A stretch of 24,251 bases of DNA from an uncultured Erysipelotrichaceae bacterium (GTDB taxonomy: Bacteria > Bacillota_I > Bacilli_A > RFN20 > CAG-826). Under the pieces are notes generated by a model that was not told the DNA's origin, searched no databases, and saw only the letters and a program-made list of their open reading frames with translations. Positions 1-8,460 of this stretch are shown one piece after another (the stretch's first letter is position 1; each line of letters opens with the position of its first letter). Position numbers and translations under genes: made by a program. The stretch lies in contig CADCCA010000008.1 in assembly GCA_902799855.1 (NCBI GenBank), positions 1 to 24,251 on the forward strand, in the 5' to 3' direction.

Positions 1-72
1 TTCTTAAAAGCAGAATTCCAAGGTGGAAGACATGCTATTAGAGTAAAAATGATAAAAGATTTAGAAAAATAA
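1..72 (+). CDS. rpiB: C-terminal end of probable ribose-5-phosphate isomerase B (partial)
   Basis: Only the last 23 residues and a TAA stop are present; the gene begins outside the window. The tail carries AEFQGGRHAIRVKMI, which resembles the TEFEGGRHQRRVDKI tail of RpiB/LacAB-type sugar-phosphate isomerases, where the Gly-Gly-Arg-His segment lies near the active site. RpiB interconverts ribose 5-phosphate and ribulose 5-phosphate in the pentose phosphate pathway. The assignment rests on this short tail alone. A strong terminator follows 24 bases after the stop, so this is the last gene of its transcript. Confidence 0.65.
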   Translation, partial: FLKAEFQGGRHAIRVKMIKDLEK

Positions 73-94
73 ATAATTTTTTTGGACAAAATAA

Positions 95-131
95 AGAAAT
101 CCTCTTGATTAGTTAAATAGGAGGATTTTTT
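95..131 (+). terminator. Rho-independent terminator after the rpiB-like gene
   Basis: Stem AAATCCTC (97-104) pairs with GAGGATTT (121-128) around a 16-base loop, and the 3' arm runs into a T tract (126-131). It closes the upstream transcript. Confidence 0.85.
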
Positions 132-318
132 CTTTGTCTGGTCTAAGCTTCTATCCATTTAGTGCCTACACGCCATAGTTAAATTCGCATGAGTTGTCTT
201 TTGAGCCTAATTAAATCTTATTTGCACGTTGTAAAAATAACAACCAATAACTAGATGGTTTTTGTTTTTACGCTGCTTATCCCAAAAACACGAAATACAC
301 AACATAGAAAGGAAAAAT

Positions 319-642
319 ATGAGCAAGAAAAAGATTTATAACAAACACTTAGAAAAAGGAAGGTTTTATCTTCATAGTGACGGGCATGGTGGGCATCCTG
401 CTCTTTTGTATAAAAAAAGAGATAAAAAGAATAAATATTATGTATTGATTTTTACATCTTCGCCTGGACCTAAAAGAACCAGGCTAAAACATAGTATTGA
501 ACCAATAAAAATAAAGATTTCATTTGTACACAACGTACCTTCAATAAGCAAAAGAAGAGATTTTAAATCTAAAGAATTAAAAGGCATCAAAATAAACAAG
601 GAAGATAAGCCTTTGATTAAGTTTATAGAAAAGAAAAAATGA
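319..642 (+). CDS. Small lysine-rich protein of unknown function
   Basis: This 107-aa protein is not recognised with confidence. ATG 319 is chosen because AGAAAGGA lies just upstream at 307-313; an in-frame extension back to 262 has no ribosome site. It is very basic (25 Lys in 107 residues), has no signal peptide or membrane segment, and contains HPALLYKK, YYVLIFTSSPGPKR, a SFVHNVP segment and a KRRDFKSKELKGI segment. The pattern of an exposed HPALL strand, a VLIFTSS strand and a late Ser-Phe-Val segment is loosely like the PemK/MazF RNase-toxin fold, but no antitoxin gene is next to it, so this is only a suggestion. It sits between a terminated gene and comFA. It ends in TGA, and a two-part hairpin begins at the stop. 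Confidence 0.6.
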   Translation: MSKKKIYNKHLEKGRFYLHSDGHGGHPALLYKKRDKKNKYYVLIFTSSPGPKRTRLKHSIEPIKIKISFVHNVPSISKRRDFKSKELKGIKINKEDKPLIKFIEKKK

Positions 643-679
643 TTCACAGGAACCAACGAAGGATTCCTACATGCGAATC
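641..679 (+). promoter_or_regulatory. Two-part hairpin between the small gene and comFA
   Basis: GATTC (641-645) pairs with GAATC (675-679), and AGGAA (648-652) pairs with TTCCT (664-668) inside it. No T tract follows, so it is not a typical intrinsic terminator. It may protect the 3' end of the small gene's mRNA or form part of the comFA leader. The function is inferred only from position. Confidence 0.4.
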
Positions 680-718
680 ACTACATATATTTAACCAAAA
701 AGAAGGGGATGATGCAAT

Positions 719-1891
719 ATAGAAACTTATAAATGTCCTATTTGTGGTAATACAGATATTCATTCAATTGGGATGTTGAACGGCAAGCCGTATTGTCGTA
801 GATGTATTTCCTTTCGTGGTGAAGAAGTTGAGCATAGGCCTTCTTATCCAAAGAAAGCACCTATCCACTTAGAGTATGAGTTGTCGCCAGAACAAAAAGA
901 ACTATCGGATAAACTAGTGAAAAATTATAAAAGAGGAATAGATAGTTTAGTTTATGCGGTGTGTGGTTCCGGAAAAACTGAAATATGTTTAGAAATCATT
1001 AAACAATGTATACAAAACAAACTCACGGTTGGATTTGCGGTACCTAGACGAAGTGTATGTGTTGAATTGAAAAATCGTTTTCAATCAATTTTTACAAAGA
1101 ACTATGTAGTTGCGGTCTATGGCGGGCATCACGATGTAATAAACGGTGATATTATATGCCTCACCACCCACCAGCTATTTAGATATAAGGCTTATTTTGA
1201 TTTATTAATCATGGATGAAATCGATGCATTTCCCTATAAAGGAAATGATGTATTGGAGCAAATGTTTATTAATTCTGTGAGGGGTCATCATGTATTATTG
1301 AGCGCCACTCCATCAAAGAGTCTTGTTAAAGAATACCAAAGGCCAGGTAAAGATCTTCTTCGATTAGCAGTTCGTTTTCATAGACATCCGTTGCCTGTTC
1401 CAAAGGTAATTACAGGCGGTATAGTAAAATTATACTACAAACTATTTATAACAATTAGACACTTTTTAAAAGAAAACAGGCAAGTTTTTGTGTTTGTTCC
1501 CACGGTTGATTATTCTAAAAAATTGGCATTCATTTTAAATATAATTTTTAAAAAAGGAACATACATTAATTCTAAAAGAAATGATAACGATATATTGATC
1601 GATGATTTTAGAAATAAAAAATATATGTATTTAGTTACGACAGCGGTTTTAGAACGAGGTGTAACAATTCGCGATTTGCAAGTAATTGTTTTCCAAGCGG
1701 ACCACAATATTTACGATTCCGCTGCACTTATTCAAATAGCGGGAAGAGCAGGAAGAAAAAAGGATGCCCCAGAAGGAGAGGTGATATTTTTTGCTAAAAG
1801 AAATAATACAGAAATTCAAGACGCAATTGATGACATTAATGCCAACAACAAGATATTGCAAGATATGCTTCAAAGAGATAAAAATAGATGA
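719..1891 (+). CDS. comFA: ComFA-like DNA translocase (DEAD-box helicase of DNA uptake)
   Basis: ComFA is the cytoplasmic ATPase that helps pull single-stranded DNA through the ComEC channel in natural competence. The sequence shows an N-terminal four-cysteine zinc finger (CPIC then YCRRC), Walker A VCGSGKTE, a DEID Walker B, the SAT motif LLSATPS, and helicase C-terminal motifs including TTAVLERGVTIRD and QIAGRAGRK. The usual start is a problem. The first ATG (773) would remove the CPIC half of the zinc finger, and the frame stays open back to a TGA at 710 with only ATA (719) as a near-cognate start, 10 bases after AAGGGG. About 390 aa from 719, close to the family size. comFC overlaps its 3' end. 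Identity is firm; the start is not. Confidence 0.9.
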   Translation: METYKCPICGNTDIHSIGMLNGKPYCRRCISFRGEEVEHRPSYPKKAPIHLEYELSPEQKELSDKLVKNYKRGIDSLVYAVCGSGKTEICLEIIKQCIQNKLTVGFAVPRRSVCVELKNRFQSIFTKNYVVAVYGGHHDVINGDIICLTTHQLFRYKAYFDLLIMDEIDAFPYKGNDVLEQMFINSVRGHHVLLSATPSKSLVKEYQRPGKDLLRLAVRFHRHPLPVPKVITGGIVKLYYKLFITIRHFLKENRQVFVFVPTVDYSKKLAFILNIIFKKGTYINSKRNDNDILIDDFRNKKYMYLVTTAVLERGVTIRDLQVIVFQADHNIYDSAALIQIAGRAGRKKDAPEGEVIFFAKRNNTEIQDAIDDINANNKILQDMLQRDKNR

Positions 1892-2486
1892 CATGTGTCG
1901 TATATTTGATAAGGATATATGCCTGTGTCATAAGTGCCAAAGTGAATTAGAACCAAAGTTCATAAGTTTCAAAGTTGATCGATATAAAGCATTATCAATT
2001 TATGATTATTCACCTTTCATTAAAAATCTAATCTACACCTATAAAGGATGTTTTGATTATGAATTAAATGAGGTGTTTCTTAATCTATTCTATAAAGAAA
2101 TAAAATTACGTTATAAAGGCTATAAGATTATACCTGTTCCTTCTTATATAAAAGATGATGAAAGAAGGGGATTTAACCATGTCATTGAGGCCTTTAAAAA
2201 ATTGGATTTAGATATACTTCCTATCATCACAAAAACCGCTCACCATAAGCAATCAGATAGAGGTTTTTTACAAAGAAAAGAGATAAACAAATATTTAGTG
2301 CTTAACAGCAATCAATCATTAGAAAAAGAAAAGGTATTAATCGTTGATGATATTTACACTACAGGAAGCACAATGAAAGCAGCGATAAATCTCGTTGAAA
2401 AACTCAATCCAAAAGAAATAAAGGTGCTCGTTTTAGCGAAAACCAGAGACAAAGATTATAAAAAAGTTAATACAAATAACTTTTAG
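1791..2486 (+). CDS. comFC: ComFC-like amidophosphoribosyltransferase-fold competence protein
   Basis: ComFC proteins are phosphoribosyltransferase-fold proteins needed for transformation and act with ComFA. The sequence has an N-terminal cysteine pair YCKIC and a second CLCHKC pair (zinc binding), then PVPSYIKDDERRGFNH and the PRPP-binding signature VLIVDDIYTTGST. The start is set at TTG 1791 because AGAAGGAGAGGTG (1771-1783) precedes it, which makes a 101-base overlap with the end of comFA. ATG 1839, with no ribosome site, would give the shorter N-terminus more usual for the family. The overlap suggests coupled translation with comFA. The chosen start gives 231 aa, near the family norm. Confidence 0.88.
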   Translation: MLKEIIQKFKTQLMTLMPTTRYCKICFKEIKIDDMCRIFDKDICLCHKCQSELEPKFISFKVDRYKALSIYDYSPFIKNLIYTYKGCFDYELNEVFLNLFYKEIKLRYKGYKIIPVPSYIKDDERRGFNHVIEAFKKLDLDILPIITKTAHHKQSDRGFLQRKEINKYLVLNSNQSLEKEKVLIVDDIYTTGSTMKAAINLVEKLNPKEIKVLVLAKTRDKDYKKVNTNNF

Positions 2487-2550
2487 TATTAGACAATAAT
2501 GGCTCGCATTGATATTATATTTAAGCGAATGCAAGAAATTCTTTTATAAA

Positions 2551-2585
2551 GAAAGGCACACCATTTGTGTGATTGGTATTAAAAC
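2551..2585 (+). promoter_or_regulatory. secA leader: SD-like sequence, hairpin, then ATG
   Basis: The only purine-rich SD-like sequence near secA is GAAAGG (2551-2556), 29 bases before the ATG. CACAC (2557-2561) and GTGTG (2567-2571) form a hairpin directly after it. Folding would bring the SD to about 14 bases from the start codon. Translational control is an inference. Confidence 0.4.
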
Positions 2586-4976
2586 ATGGGATTTTTCGAC
2601 AGGAGAGCTCTTAAAAAATACATGAAAGAAGCTGATAAAGTCATCGCTTATGAAAACCAGATGGCCGCACTCAGCAATGAAGAGCTACAAGCCAAGACTC
2701 CATATTTCAGAGATTTATTGGCACAAGGCAAGACCTTGGATGACATTAAATACGAAGCCTTCGCGGTTGCTCGTGAAGCTGCTAAACGTTGTATTGGTGA
2801 ATTCCCTTACAAAGTTCAAATTATTGGTTCGTTAGTTTTACATGCAGGCGATGTCGCTGAAATGAAAACTGGTGAAGGCAAAACCTTAACATGTACGATG
2901 GCGGTTTATTTAAACGCTCTCGCTGGTAAAGGCTTACATGTTATTACAGTTAACGAATACTTATCCGGCCGTGACGCGGAATGGATGGGTCAAATCTATA
3001 GATTCTTAGGTTTAACAGTTGGTGTTAACGCTCGTTCTAAAACAACAAGCGAAAAGAAAGCCGCATATTTATGCGACATCACCTATACAACAAACTCAGA
3101 ATTAGGTTTCGACTACTTAAGAGATAACATGGCTACAGACATGCAACATCGTGTCTTAAGAGGTCTTAATTTCTGTATCGTTGACGAAGCCGACTCCATC
3201 TTAATCGATGAAAGTAGAACACCATTAATTATTTCTGGTGGTGCCAAAACAAGCGCTTCTCAATACACAGTTGCGGATAGATTCTGCAAAACTTTGAAGA
3301 AAGAAAAAGACTTCTCTGTCGATATCAAAGATAAGACAGTTCACTTAACCGAAGAAGGTCAACAAAAAGCTGAACGCATGTTCGGCATCAAAAACCTTTA
3401 TGATCCAGAATATGCTGATTTAGTCCATAGAATCCATAACGCTTTAAGAGCGAACTTCATCATGGCTAGAGATGTTGACTATTTAGTGGACGCTGAGGGC
3501 GAAGTTCAAATTATTGACCCATTTACAGGTCGTGTTCTTCCAGGTCGTGAATGGTCTGATGGTTTACACCAAGCCGTTCAAGCTAAAGAAAACGTTCAAA
3601 TCAAACAAGAAACTGTCACCATGGCGACAATTACATATCAAAACTTCTTCCGTTTATACAATAAACTTGCTGGTATGACCGGTACTGCTAAAACTGAAGA
3701 AGAAGAATTCCGTAAAATTTACAACATGCGTGTTGTATGTATACCTACAAATAGACCTGTCATCCGTGTGGATGCACTCGACTATGTCTATGCACACAAA
3801 GGTCCAAAACTCGCTGCATTAATTAAGGAAGTTAAAGAACGTCATGAAAAAGGCCAACCAATCTTAATTGGTACCGTTTCCGTTGAATCTTCTGAAGAAA
3901 TTTCTGCTTTATTAACTGAAGCGGGCTTACCACACGAAATGTTAAACGCTAAAAACCACGCTCGTGAAGCGGAAATCATTTCTCACGCTGGTGAAAAAGG
4001 TTCTATTACCTTAGCCACTAACATGGCTGGTCGTGGTACCGATATTAAGATTAACGATGAAGTTAGAGCGTTAGGCGGTCTTTGTGTTTTCGGTACAGAA
4101 AGACATGAATCTAGACGTATTGATAACCAATTACGTGGTAGAAGTGGCCGTCAAGGTGACCCAGGTTTCTCAAGATTCTATGTTTCCTTTGACGATACTT
4201 TACTCGTGAGATTCGCTGCCGATTCCATCAAAGCATTCATCGAAAAGAACTTTGGTGATGAAGCATTAGAAGCCAAGATGATAACTAATGTTATTACATC
4301 TGCTCAAAAGAAAATCGAAGGTCAAAACTTCGATACTCGTAAGAGCTTATTGGAATACGATGATGTCTTAGCAAAACAAAGACAAATTGTCTATGACAAG
4401 AGAGATAGAATCATTGAAGGCAGACCAATTGATGACATCATGGATGATATCTTCAAAACAACAGGTGAATTCTTAGCGAAAAAAGGCGTTCCTGCTGATA
4501 GCAACGGCAACAATTTAGTTTCTGGTGATTTACTCGTGAAAGTTGTTGAACCAAGATTCTTACCATCTGGTGTTATTAAACCAAACTTATACGATGACGC
4601 TCCTGTCGAAGACATCGCTCCAGACTTAGCGGAAATTATCCGTGAAAGATTTGAACAACTCCTTACAGAATGGGATGTTGATGAAGACGAAAAAGATAAG
4701 ATCAAACGTTCTGTGGTCTTACACTGTATTGACCAAAACTGGACAAAACACATCGACTCAATGGCGAGATTAAGAGAAGCTATCTTCTTAAGAAGCTACG
4801 CTAACGTTAACCCATTACAAGATTACGTTAATGAAGGCTACGCCATGTTCAGAGAATGCTTAGAATTAGCCTCTGTTGATGCTGTTTTAAATCTCGTAAA
4901 TATCAGACCGCAACGTCGTGTCCAGCCTCAACAAGAACAACCAGCTCCACAGCCAGAGGAAAATAAAGGCGAATAA
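2586..4976 (+). CDS. secA: Preprotein translocase ATPase SecA
   Basis: SecA is the motor ATPase that drives unfolded preproteins through the SecYEG channel. The protein shows the family start MGFFDRRALKKY, Walker A MKTGEGKT (about residues 93-100), VDEADSILIDESRTPLIISG near residue 199, the cross-linking-domain region VDYLVDAEGEVQIID, and the second helicase half with NMAGRGTDI and RGRSGRQGDPG. At 796 aa it is slightly short because it lacks the C-terminal CXCXSG zinc motif that binds SecB in many bacteria; the tail is instead Gln/Pro/Glu-rich (PQQEQPAPQPEENKGE). The order comFA-comFC-secA-prfB matches other Firmicutes, but no hpf/yvyD-like gene lies between comFC and secA. prfB starts two bases after its stop. 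Confidence 0.98.
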   Translation: MGFFDRRALKKYMKEADKVIAYENQMAALSNEELQAKTPYFRDLLAQGKTLDDIKYEAFAVAREAAKRCIGEFPYKVQIIGSLVLHAGDVAEMKTGEGKTLTCTMAVYLNALAGKGLHVITVNEYLSGRDAEWMGQIYRFLGLTVGVNARSKTTSEKKAAYLCDITYTTNSELGFDYLRDNMATDMQHRVLRGLNFCIVDEADSILIDESRTPLIISGGAKTSASQYTVADRFCKTLKKEKDFSVDIKDKTVHLTEEGQQKAERMFGIKNLYDPEYADLVHRIHNALRANFIMARDVDYLVDAEGEVQIIDPFTGRVLPGREWSDGLHQAVQAKENVQIKQETVTMATITYQNFFRLYNKLAGMTGTAKTEEEEFRKIYNMRVVCIPTNRPVIRVDALDYVYAHKGPKLAALIKEVKERHEKGQPILIGTVSVESSEEISALLTEAGLPHEMLNAKNHAREAEIISHAGEKGSITLATNMAGRGTDIKINDEVRALGGLCVFGTERHESRRIDNQLRGRSGRQGDPGFSRFYVSFDDTLLVRFAADSIKAFIEKNFGDEALEAKMITNVITSAQKKIEGQNFDTRKSLLEYDDVLAKQRQIVYDKRDRIIEGRPIDDIMDDIFKTTGEFLAKKGVPADSNGNNLVSGDLLVKVVEPRFLPSGVIKPNLYDDAPVEDIAPDLAEIIRERFEQLLTEWDVDEDEKDKIKRSVVLHCIDQNWTKHIDSMARLREAIFLRSYANVNPLQDYVNEGYAMFRECLELASVDAVLNLVNIRPQRRVQPQQEQPAPQPEENKGE

Positions 4977-4977
4977 T

Positions 4978-6085
4978 ATGAAAGACATCGTTACCTTAAA
5001 ACAGGAACTTTGTGCTGTTGGCGAGAGAATCCGTCAACTCGGGTCTTCTCTTTGACCTCGCTGGTCTTAATGCTGAGATAAAAACTCTTTCCGAAAGAAG
5101 CGAAGATGCTAACTTTTGGGATAATAGAAATACTGCTTTAGAAACCATCAGCCGTCTCAACCATATTCGAGAAATAGTGGAGACGTACACTGATTTAACA
5201 AGCAAAATACAAGATTTAGAAGAACTTTTAAGCTTCGAAGATGAAACGTTTTATGAACAAATCGAAGCGTCTTTTGATGAGATAAAAAATAAGGCTAAAG
5301 ATTTTGAATTACAGATTCTTTTTACTGGAGAATTTGATGATTTAAACGCGATTATTGAAATCCATCCAGGCGCCGGTGGCACCGAAGCCCAAGACTGGGC
5401 AGACATGCTTTATAGAATGTATGTTTTATATGCAGAAGCGCATCGTTTTAAGATGTCTGTTGTCTCTTTTGAACCAGGTGATGAAGCAGGTATTAAATCT
5501 GTCACTTTACAAATAAGCGGAAAACACGCTTATGGATTACTTAAAGGTGAAAAAGGTGTTCATCGTTTGGTGAGAATTTCTCCATTCGATGCTAATAAGC
5601 GTAGACATACATCGTTTGCTTCCGTTAACGTTGTGCCTGAATTTAATAATGATTCAATCGATATCGAAATAAACGAATCTGATTTAAAAGTTGATACTTA
5701 CCGTAGTGGTGGTGCGGGTGGCCAAAACGTCAACAAAGTTGAAACCGCCGTGAGAATCACGCACTTGCCAACTGGCATTGTGGTTTCTTGTCAAATCGAA
5801 AGAAGCCAACTGCTCAATAAAGAAACCGCCATGCGCATGCTCAAAGGCAAGCTTTATTTAATTGAACTTGAGAAGCGTCAAAACAAACTCGATTCCATCG
5901 TTGGTGAAAAGAAAAATATCGAATGGGGCAGTCAAATCCGTTCATATGTCTTCTGTCCATATACACTTGTTAAGGACAATAGAACATCATACGAAGTCAC
6001 TGATGTCCAATCCGTTATGAATGGTAATATCGATGGCTTTATCTATGCTTATTTAAGAGAAGAAGCCAAAAACAATAATAAATAG
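4978..6085 (+). CDS. prfB: Peptide chain release factor 2, with programmed +1 frameshift
   Basis: RF2 releases proteins at TGA and TAA. Translation starts at ATG 4978 (AAAGG at 4965-4969), reads 25 codons to CTT (5050) and meets an in-frame TGA (5053). The ribosome must slip +1 at CTTTGAC (5050-5056) to continue at GAC 5054, as in most bacterial prfB genes; low RF2 favours the slip, which is autoregulation. The product is 368 aa. It contains the stop-recognition tripeptide SPF (about residues 201-203), specific to RF2, and the catalytic GGQ (about 247-249) in [15 protein letters not shown]. The GGG before the slip site is 6 bases from CTT, looser than the 3-base spacing of the E. coli site. 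It probably shares a transcript with secA and uvrB. Confidence 0.97.
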
Positions 6086-6094
6086 TAGGTATTT

Positions 6095-8074
6095 ATGGAC
6101 GATACACACCGCTTTGAGATAGTTTCAAAATTCAAACCTACTGGTGACCAACCAGAAGCCATTAAAAAACTAAGTGATGGCATTAATTCTGGTAAAAAGT
6201 TCCAGGTTTTATTAGGTGCAACTGGTACAGGTAAAACATTTACTATGGCCAATATCATTGAGCGTGTGCAAAAACCAACACTCGTTTTAGTGCATAATAA
6301 AACACTCGCGGGTCAGTTATATTCCGAATTCCAAGAACTATTTCCACATAACCGTGTTGAATATTTTGTTTCAAACTTTGATTTCTATCAACCAGAAGCT
6401 TATATCCCAAAAAGCGATACATACATTGATAAAAACGCAGTGATGAATGAAGAAATTGAAATGCTCAGGACATCTGCTATTAATTCTGTTTTAGAGAGAA
6501 AAGACACAATTATCGTGGCCTCTGTTGCCTCAATCTATGGCTTAACTGATCCAGATGAATATCGCAATCTCGTTTTTAATATCCGTGTTGGTGAAGAAAT
6601 AAATAGACAAGATTTTTATAAAAAATTAATCGACGCTCAATATAAAAGGAATAATCTTGATTTAGCGCCTGGCACTTTTAGAGTAAGAGGTGATGTTATT
6701 GAAATCGTTCCAGCGGGCTTTTTTGATAACGATATAATTAGAATCGACACCTTTGGCGATGAGGTTGAAAAGATTATTCAAATCAACCCAATGACTGGCG
6801 AAATCAAACACACGTACCACACATTTCCTATTTTCCCGGCTTATGACCACGCTTCAACTAGAGAAAGAATTAAAGAAGCTTGCGTCACCATCAAAGCGGA
6901 ATTAGAAGAACGCTTAAAATACTTTAGAGAAAACGGCAAACTCTTAGAAGCTGAAAGACTGGAAATGCGTACCAATCAAGACATGGAAAGCATGCAAGAA
7001 TTTGGCATGTGTCCAGGTATTGAAAACTATTCTAGACACATCGATAAAAGACAACCTGGTGTGAGACCATGGTGCTTAATAGACTATTTCCCAGAAGATT
7101 TTCTAATGATTATTGATGAATCGCACGTCACATTCCCTCAATTAAGAGGTATGTATAATGGTGATAGATCAAGAAAAGAAACGCTTGTGGAATATGGTTT
7201 TAGATTACCTTCCGCATTAGACAATAGACCGCTTAATTTCGAAGAATTCGAAAAGATTATGCCTTATGTCGTTTGTACAAGTGCGACTCCTGGTGATTAT
7301 GAACTAAATAAATCTGGTGGAGTTTCTGCTGAACAAATCATTCGTCCTACTGGTTTATTAGATCCATTAATTGAAGTTAGACCAACTTTAGGACAAATTG
7401 ATGACTTGTTACACGAAATCAAAGAACGCATTCAAAGAAATGAACGCACAATGGTGGTCACCCTTACTATCCGTATGGCGGAAGATCTCACTAACTACCT
7501 TAAAGAAAAAGGCATTAAGGTCGTTTATTTACATCACGAAACCAAGACTTTGGAACGTAGTGAAATCATTTATCAATTAAGAAAAGGTAAATACGATGTC
7601 CTAGTTGGAATTAACCTATTACGTGAAGGTTTAGATATACCTGAAGTATCACTCATTTCCATTTTTGACGCTGATAAAGAGGGCTTCCTTAGAAGCACAC
7701 GTTCATTAATCCAAATCACAGGTAGAGCGGCAAGAAACGAGCGAGGTCTAGTAGTAATGTACGCTGATAGAGTGACTGATTCCATGAACGAATGTATTGA
7801 AGAAACTAATCGTAGAAGAATGATTCAACAAGCGTATAATGACGAAAATGGAATTATCCCACGAACCGTTATCAAAGAAATTCGTCCACCTATCCATAAT
7901 AGCGATGATGAGATCAGCGAAATGGTCGATATTACTAAACATGGTAGCAGGGCTGAAATCGAAGCAAAAGTTAAAGAACTCGAAAAACAAATGCGCCAAG
8001 CTGCTAAGGAATTTGACTTTGAAAGAGCGGCTGAGCTTCGAGATATAATTCTCGAAATAAAAGGCAGTTTGTAA
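6095..8074 (+). CDS. uvrB: UvrABC excision nuclease subunit B
   Basis: UvrB is the damage-verifying helicase of nucleotide excision repair; it receives DNA from UvrA and recruits UvrC. At 659 aa it is full length. Visible motifs are Walker A GATGTGKT (41-48), the beta-hairpin region [16 protein letters not shown] that inserts into damaged DNA, the DESH box in [17 protein letters not shown], helicase motifs [16 protein letters not shown] and ITGRAARN, and the C-terminal UVR motif ([11 protein letters not shown]) that contacts UvrC. ATG 6095 follows TAGGT, and the gene starts 9 bases after the prfB stop. No uvrA follows, unlike many Firmicutes where uvrB and uvrA are adjacent. Confidence 0.97.
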   Translation: MDDTHRFEIVSKFKPTGDQPEAIKKLSDGINSGKKFQVLLGATGTGKTFTMANIIERVQKPTLVLVHNKTLAGQLYSEFQELFPHNRVEYFVSNFDFYQPEAYIPKSDTYIDKNAVMNEEIEMLRTSAINSVLERKDTIIVASVASIYGLTDPDEYRNLVFNIRVGEEINRQDFYKKLIDAQYKRNNLDLAPGTFRVRGDVIEIVPAGFFDNDIIRIDTFGDEVEKIIQINPMTGEIKHTYHTFPIFPAYDHASTRERIKEACVTIKAELEERLKYFRENGKLLEAERLEMRTNQDMESMQEFGMCPGIENYSRHIDKRQPGVRPWCLIDYFPEDFLMIIDESHVTFPQLRGMYNGDRSRKETLVEYGFRLPSALDNRPLNFEEFEKIMPYVVCTSATPGDYELNKSGGVSAEQIIRPTGLLDPLIEVRPTLGQIDDLLHEIKERIQRNERTMVVTLTIRMAEDLTNYLKEKGIKVVYLHHETKTLERSEIIYQLRKGKYDVLVGINLLREGLDIPEVSLISIFDADKEGFLRSTRSLIQITGRAARNERGLVVMYADRVTDSMNECIEETNRRRMIQQAYNDENGIIPRTVIKEIRPPIHNSDDEISEMVDITKHGSRAEIEAKVKELEKQMRQAAKEFDFERAAELRDIILEIKGSL

Positions 8075-8083
8075 AAATATAGT

Positions 8084-8112
8084 TTGCGTTATTTCTAGGA
8101 TTCTAATATTAT
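8084..8112 (+). promoter_or_regulatory. Candidate sigma-A promoter for secG
   Basis: TTGCGT (8084-8089) and TATTAT (8107-8112) are separated by 17 bases, just upstream of secG. The match is moderate; secG could also be read from the uvrB transcript, since no terminator is seen between them. Confidence 0.4.
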
Positions 8113-8147
8113 TAGTATCAGCGATTAAGAAAGGAAGAAAAAATTCT

Positions 8148-8387
8148 ATGATTAATTGGTATGACTGGATTATGTTGGCGGTAGCCGTTGTCATTATCAT
8201 CTTATGCTTATTACAAGGTGGTAAATCTGAAGGTGCTTCTGGCGCTATTACTGGCGGCGGTTTGAACGTCTTTGTTAAAACAAAAGAAAGAGGTGCGGAG
8301 AAAGTTGTTTCTGTGCTCACTCTTGTTTGCGCAATCTTATTCTTCTTTATCGCCATCCTTATTGAAATCACTGCCAAAGCAGCGTAA
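8148..8387 (+). CDS. secG: Preprotein translocase subunit SecG
   Basis: SecG is the small membrane subunit that assists SecYE and SecA. The 79-aa protein has two membrane helices (roughly residues 6-22 and 53-75) separated by the typical cytoplasmic loop QGGKSEGASGAITGGGLNVF and a KERGAEKVVSVLT segment. AAGGAAG (8131-8137) gives a good ribosome site for ATG 8148. It lies 73 bases after uvrB and ends at a strong terminator. Length and motif order are normal for the family. Confidence 0.93.
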   Translation: MINWYDWIMLAVAVVIIILCLLQGGKSEGASGAITGGGLNVFVKTKERGAEKVVSVLTLVCAILFFFIAILIEITAKAA

Positions 8388-8405
8388 TCAAAAGGTTATC
8401 AAAAC

Positions 8406-8439
8406 TAAAAAATGGGCAAATTGAGTTGCCCATTTTTTG
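8406..8439. terminator. Bidirectional terminator between convergent genes
   Basis: AATGGGCAA (8411-8419) pairs with TTGCCCATT (8426-8434) around a 6-base loop. A T tract follows on the + strand and an A tract precedes it, so it can terminate both secG and the converging minus-strand gene. Confidence 0.9.
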
Positions 8440-8460
8440 TTGCTTTAATAACTAAGATTA

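Noticed and set aside
228..268. Small RNA or second terminator in the gap before the small gene
   Set aside because: GTTGT/ACAAC and AACCA/TGGTT stems are present but share bases, are short, and no convincing promoter precedes them.
4391..4753. 120-codon minus-strand frame inside secA
   Set aside because: Shadow of a conserved secA region, Ser-rich, with no independent support.
5012..5053. TTG 5012 as the start of prfB, in a single continuous frame
   Set aside because: The residues it would add are unrelated to RF2, whereas ATG 4978 plus the CTTTGAC shift gives the known arrangement and a ribosome site.
7748..8377. 209-codon open frame on the minus strand opposite the end of uvrB and secG
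   Set aside because: It lies entirely opposite well-supported genes, its product resembles no protein family, and it has low-complexity content typical of a shadow frame.
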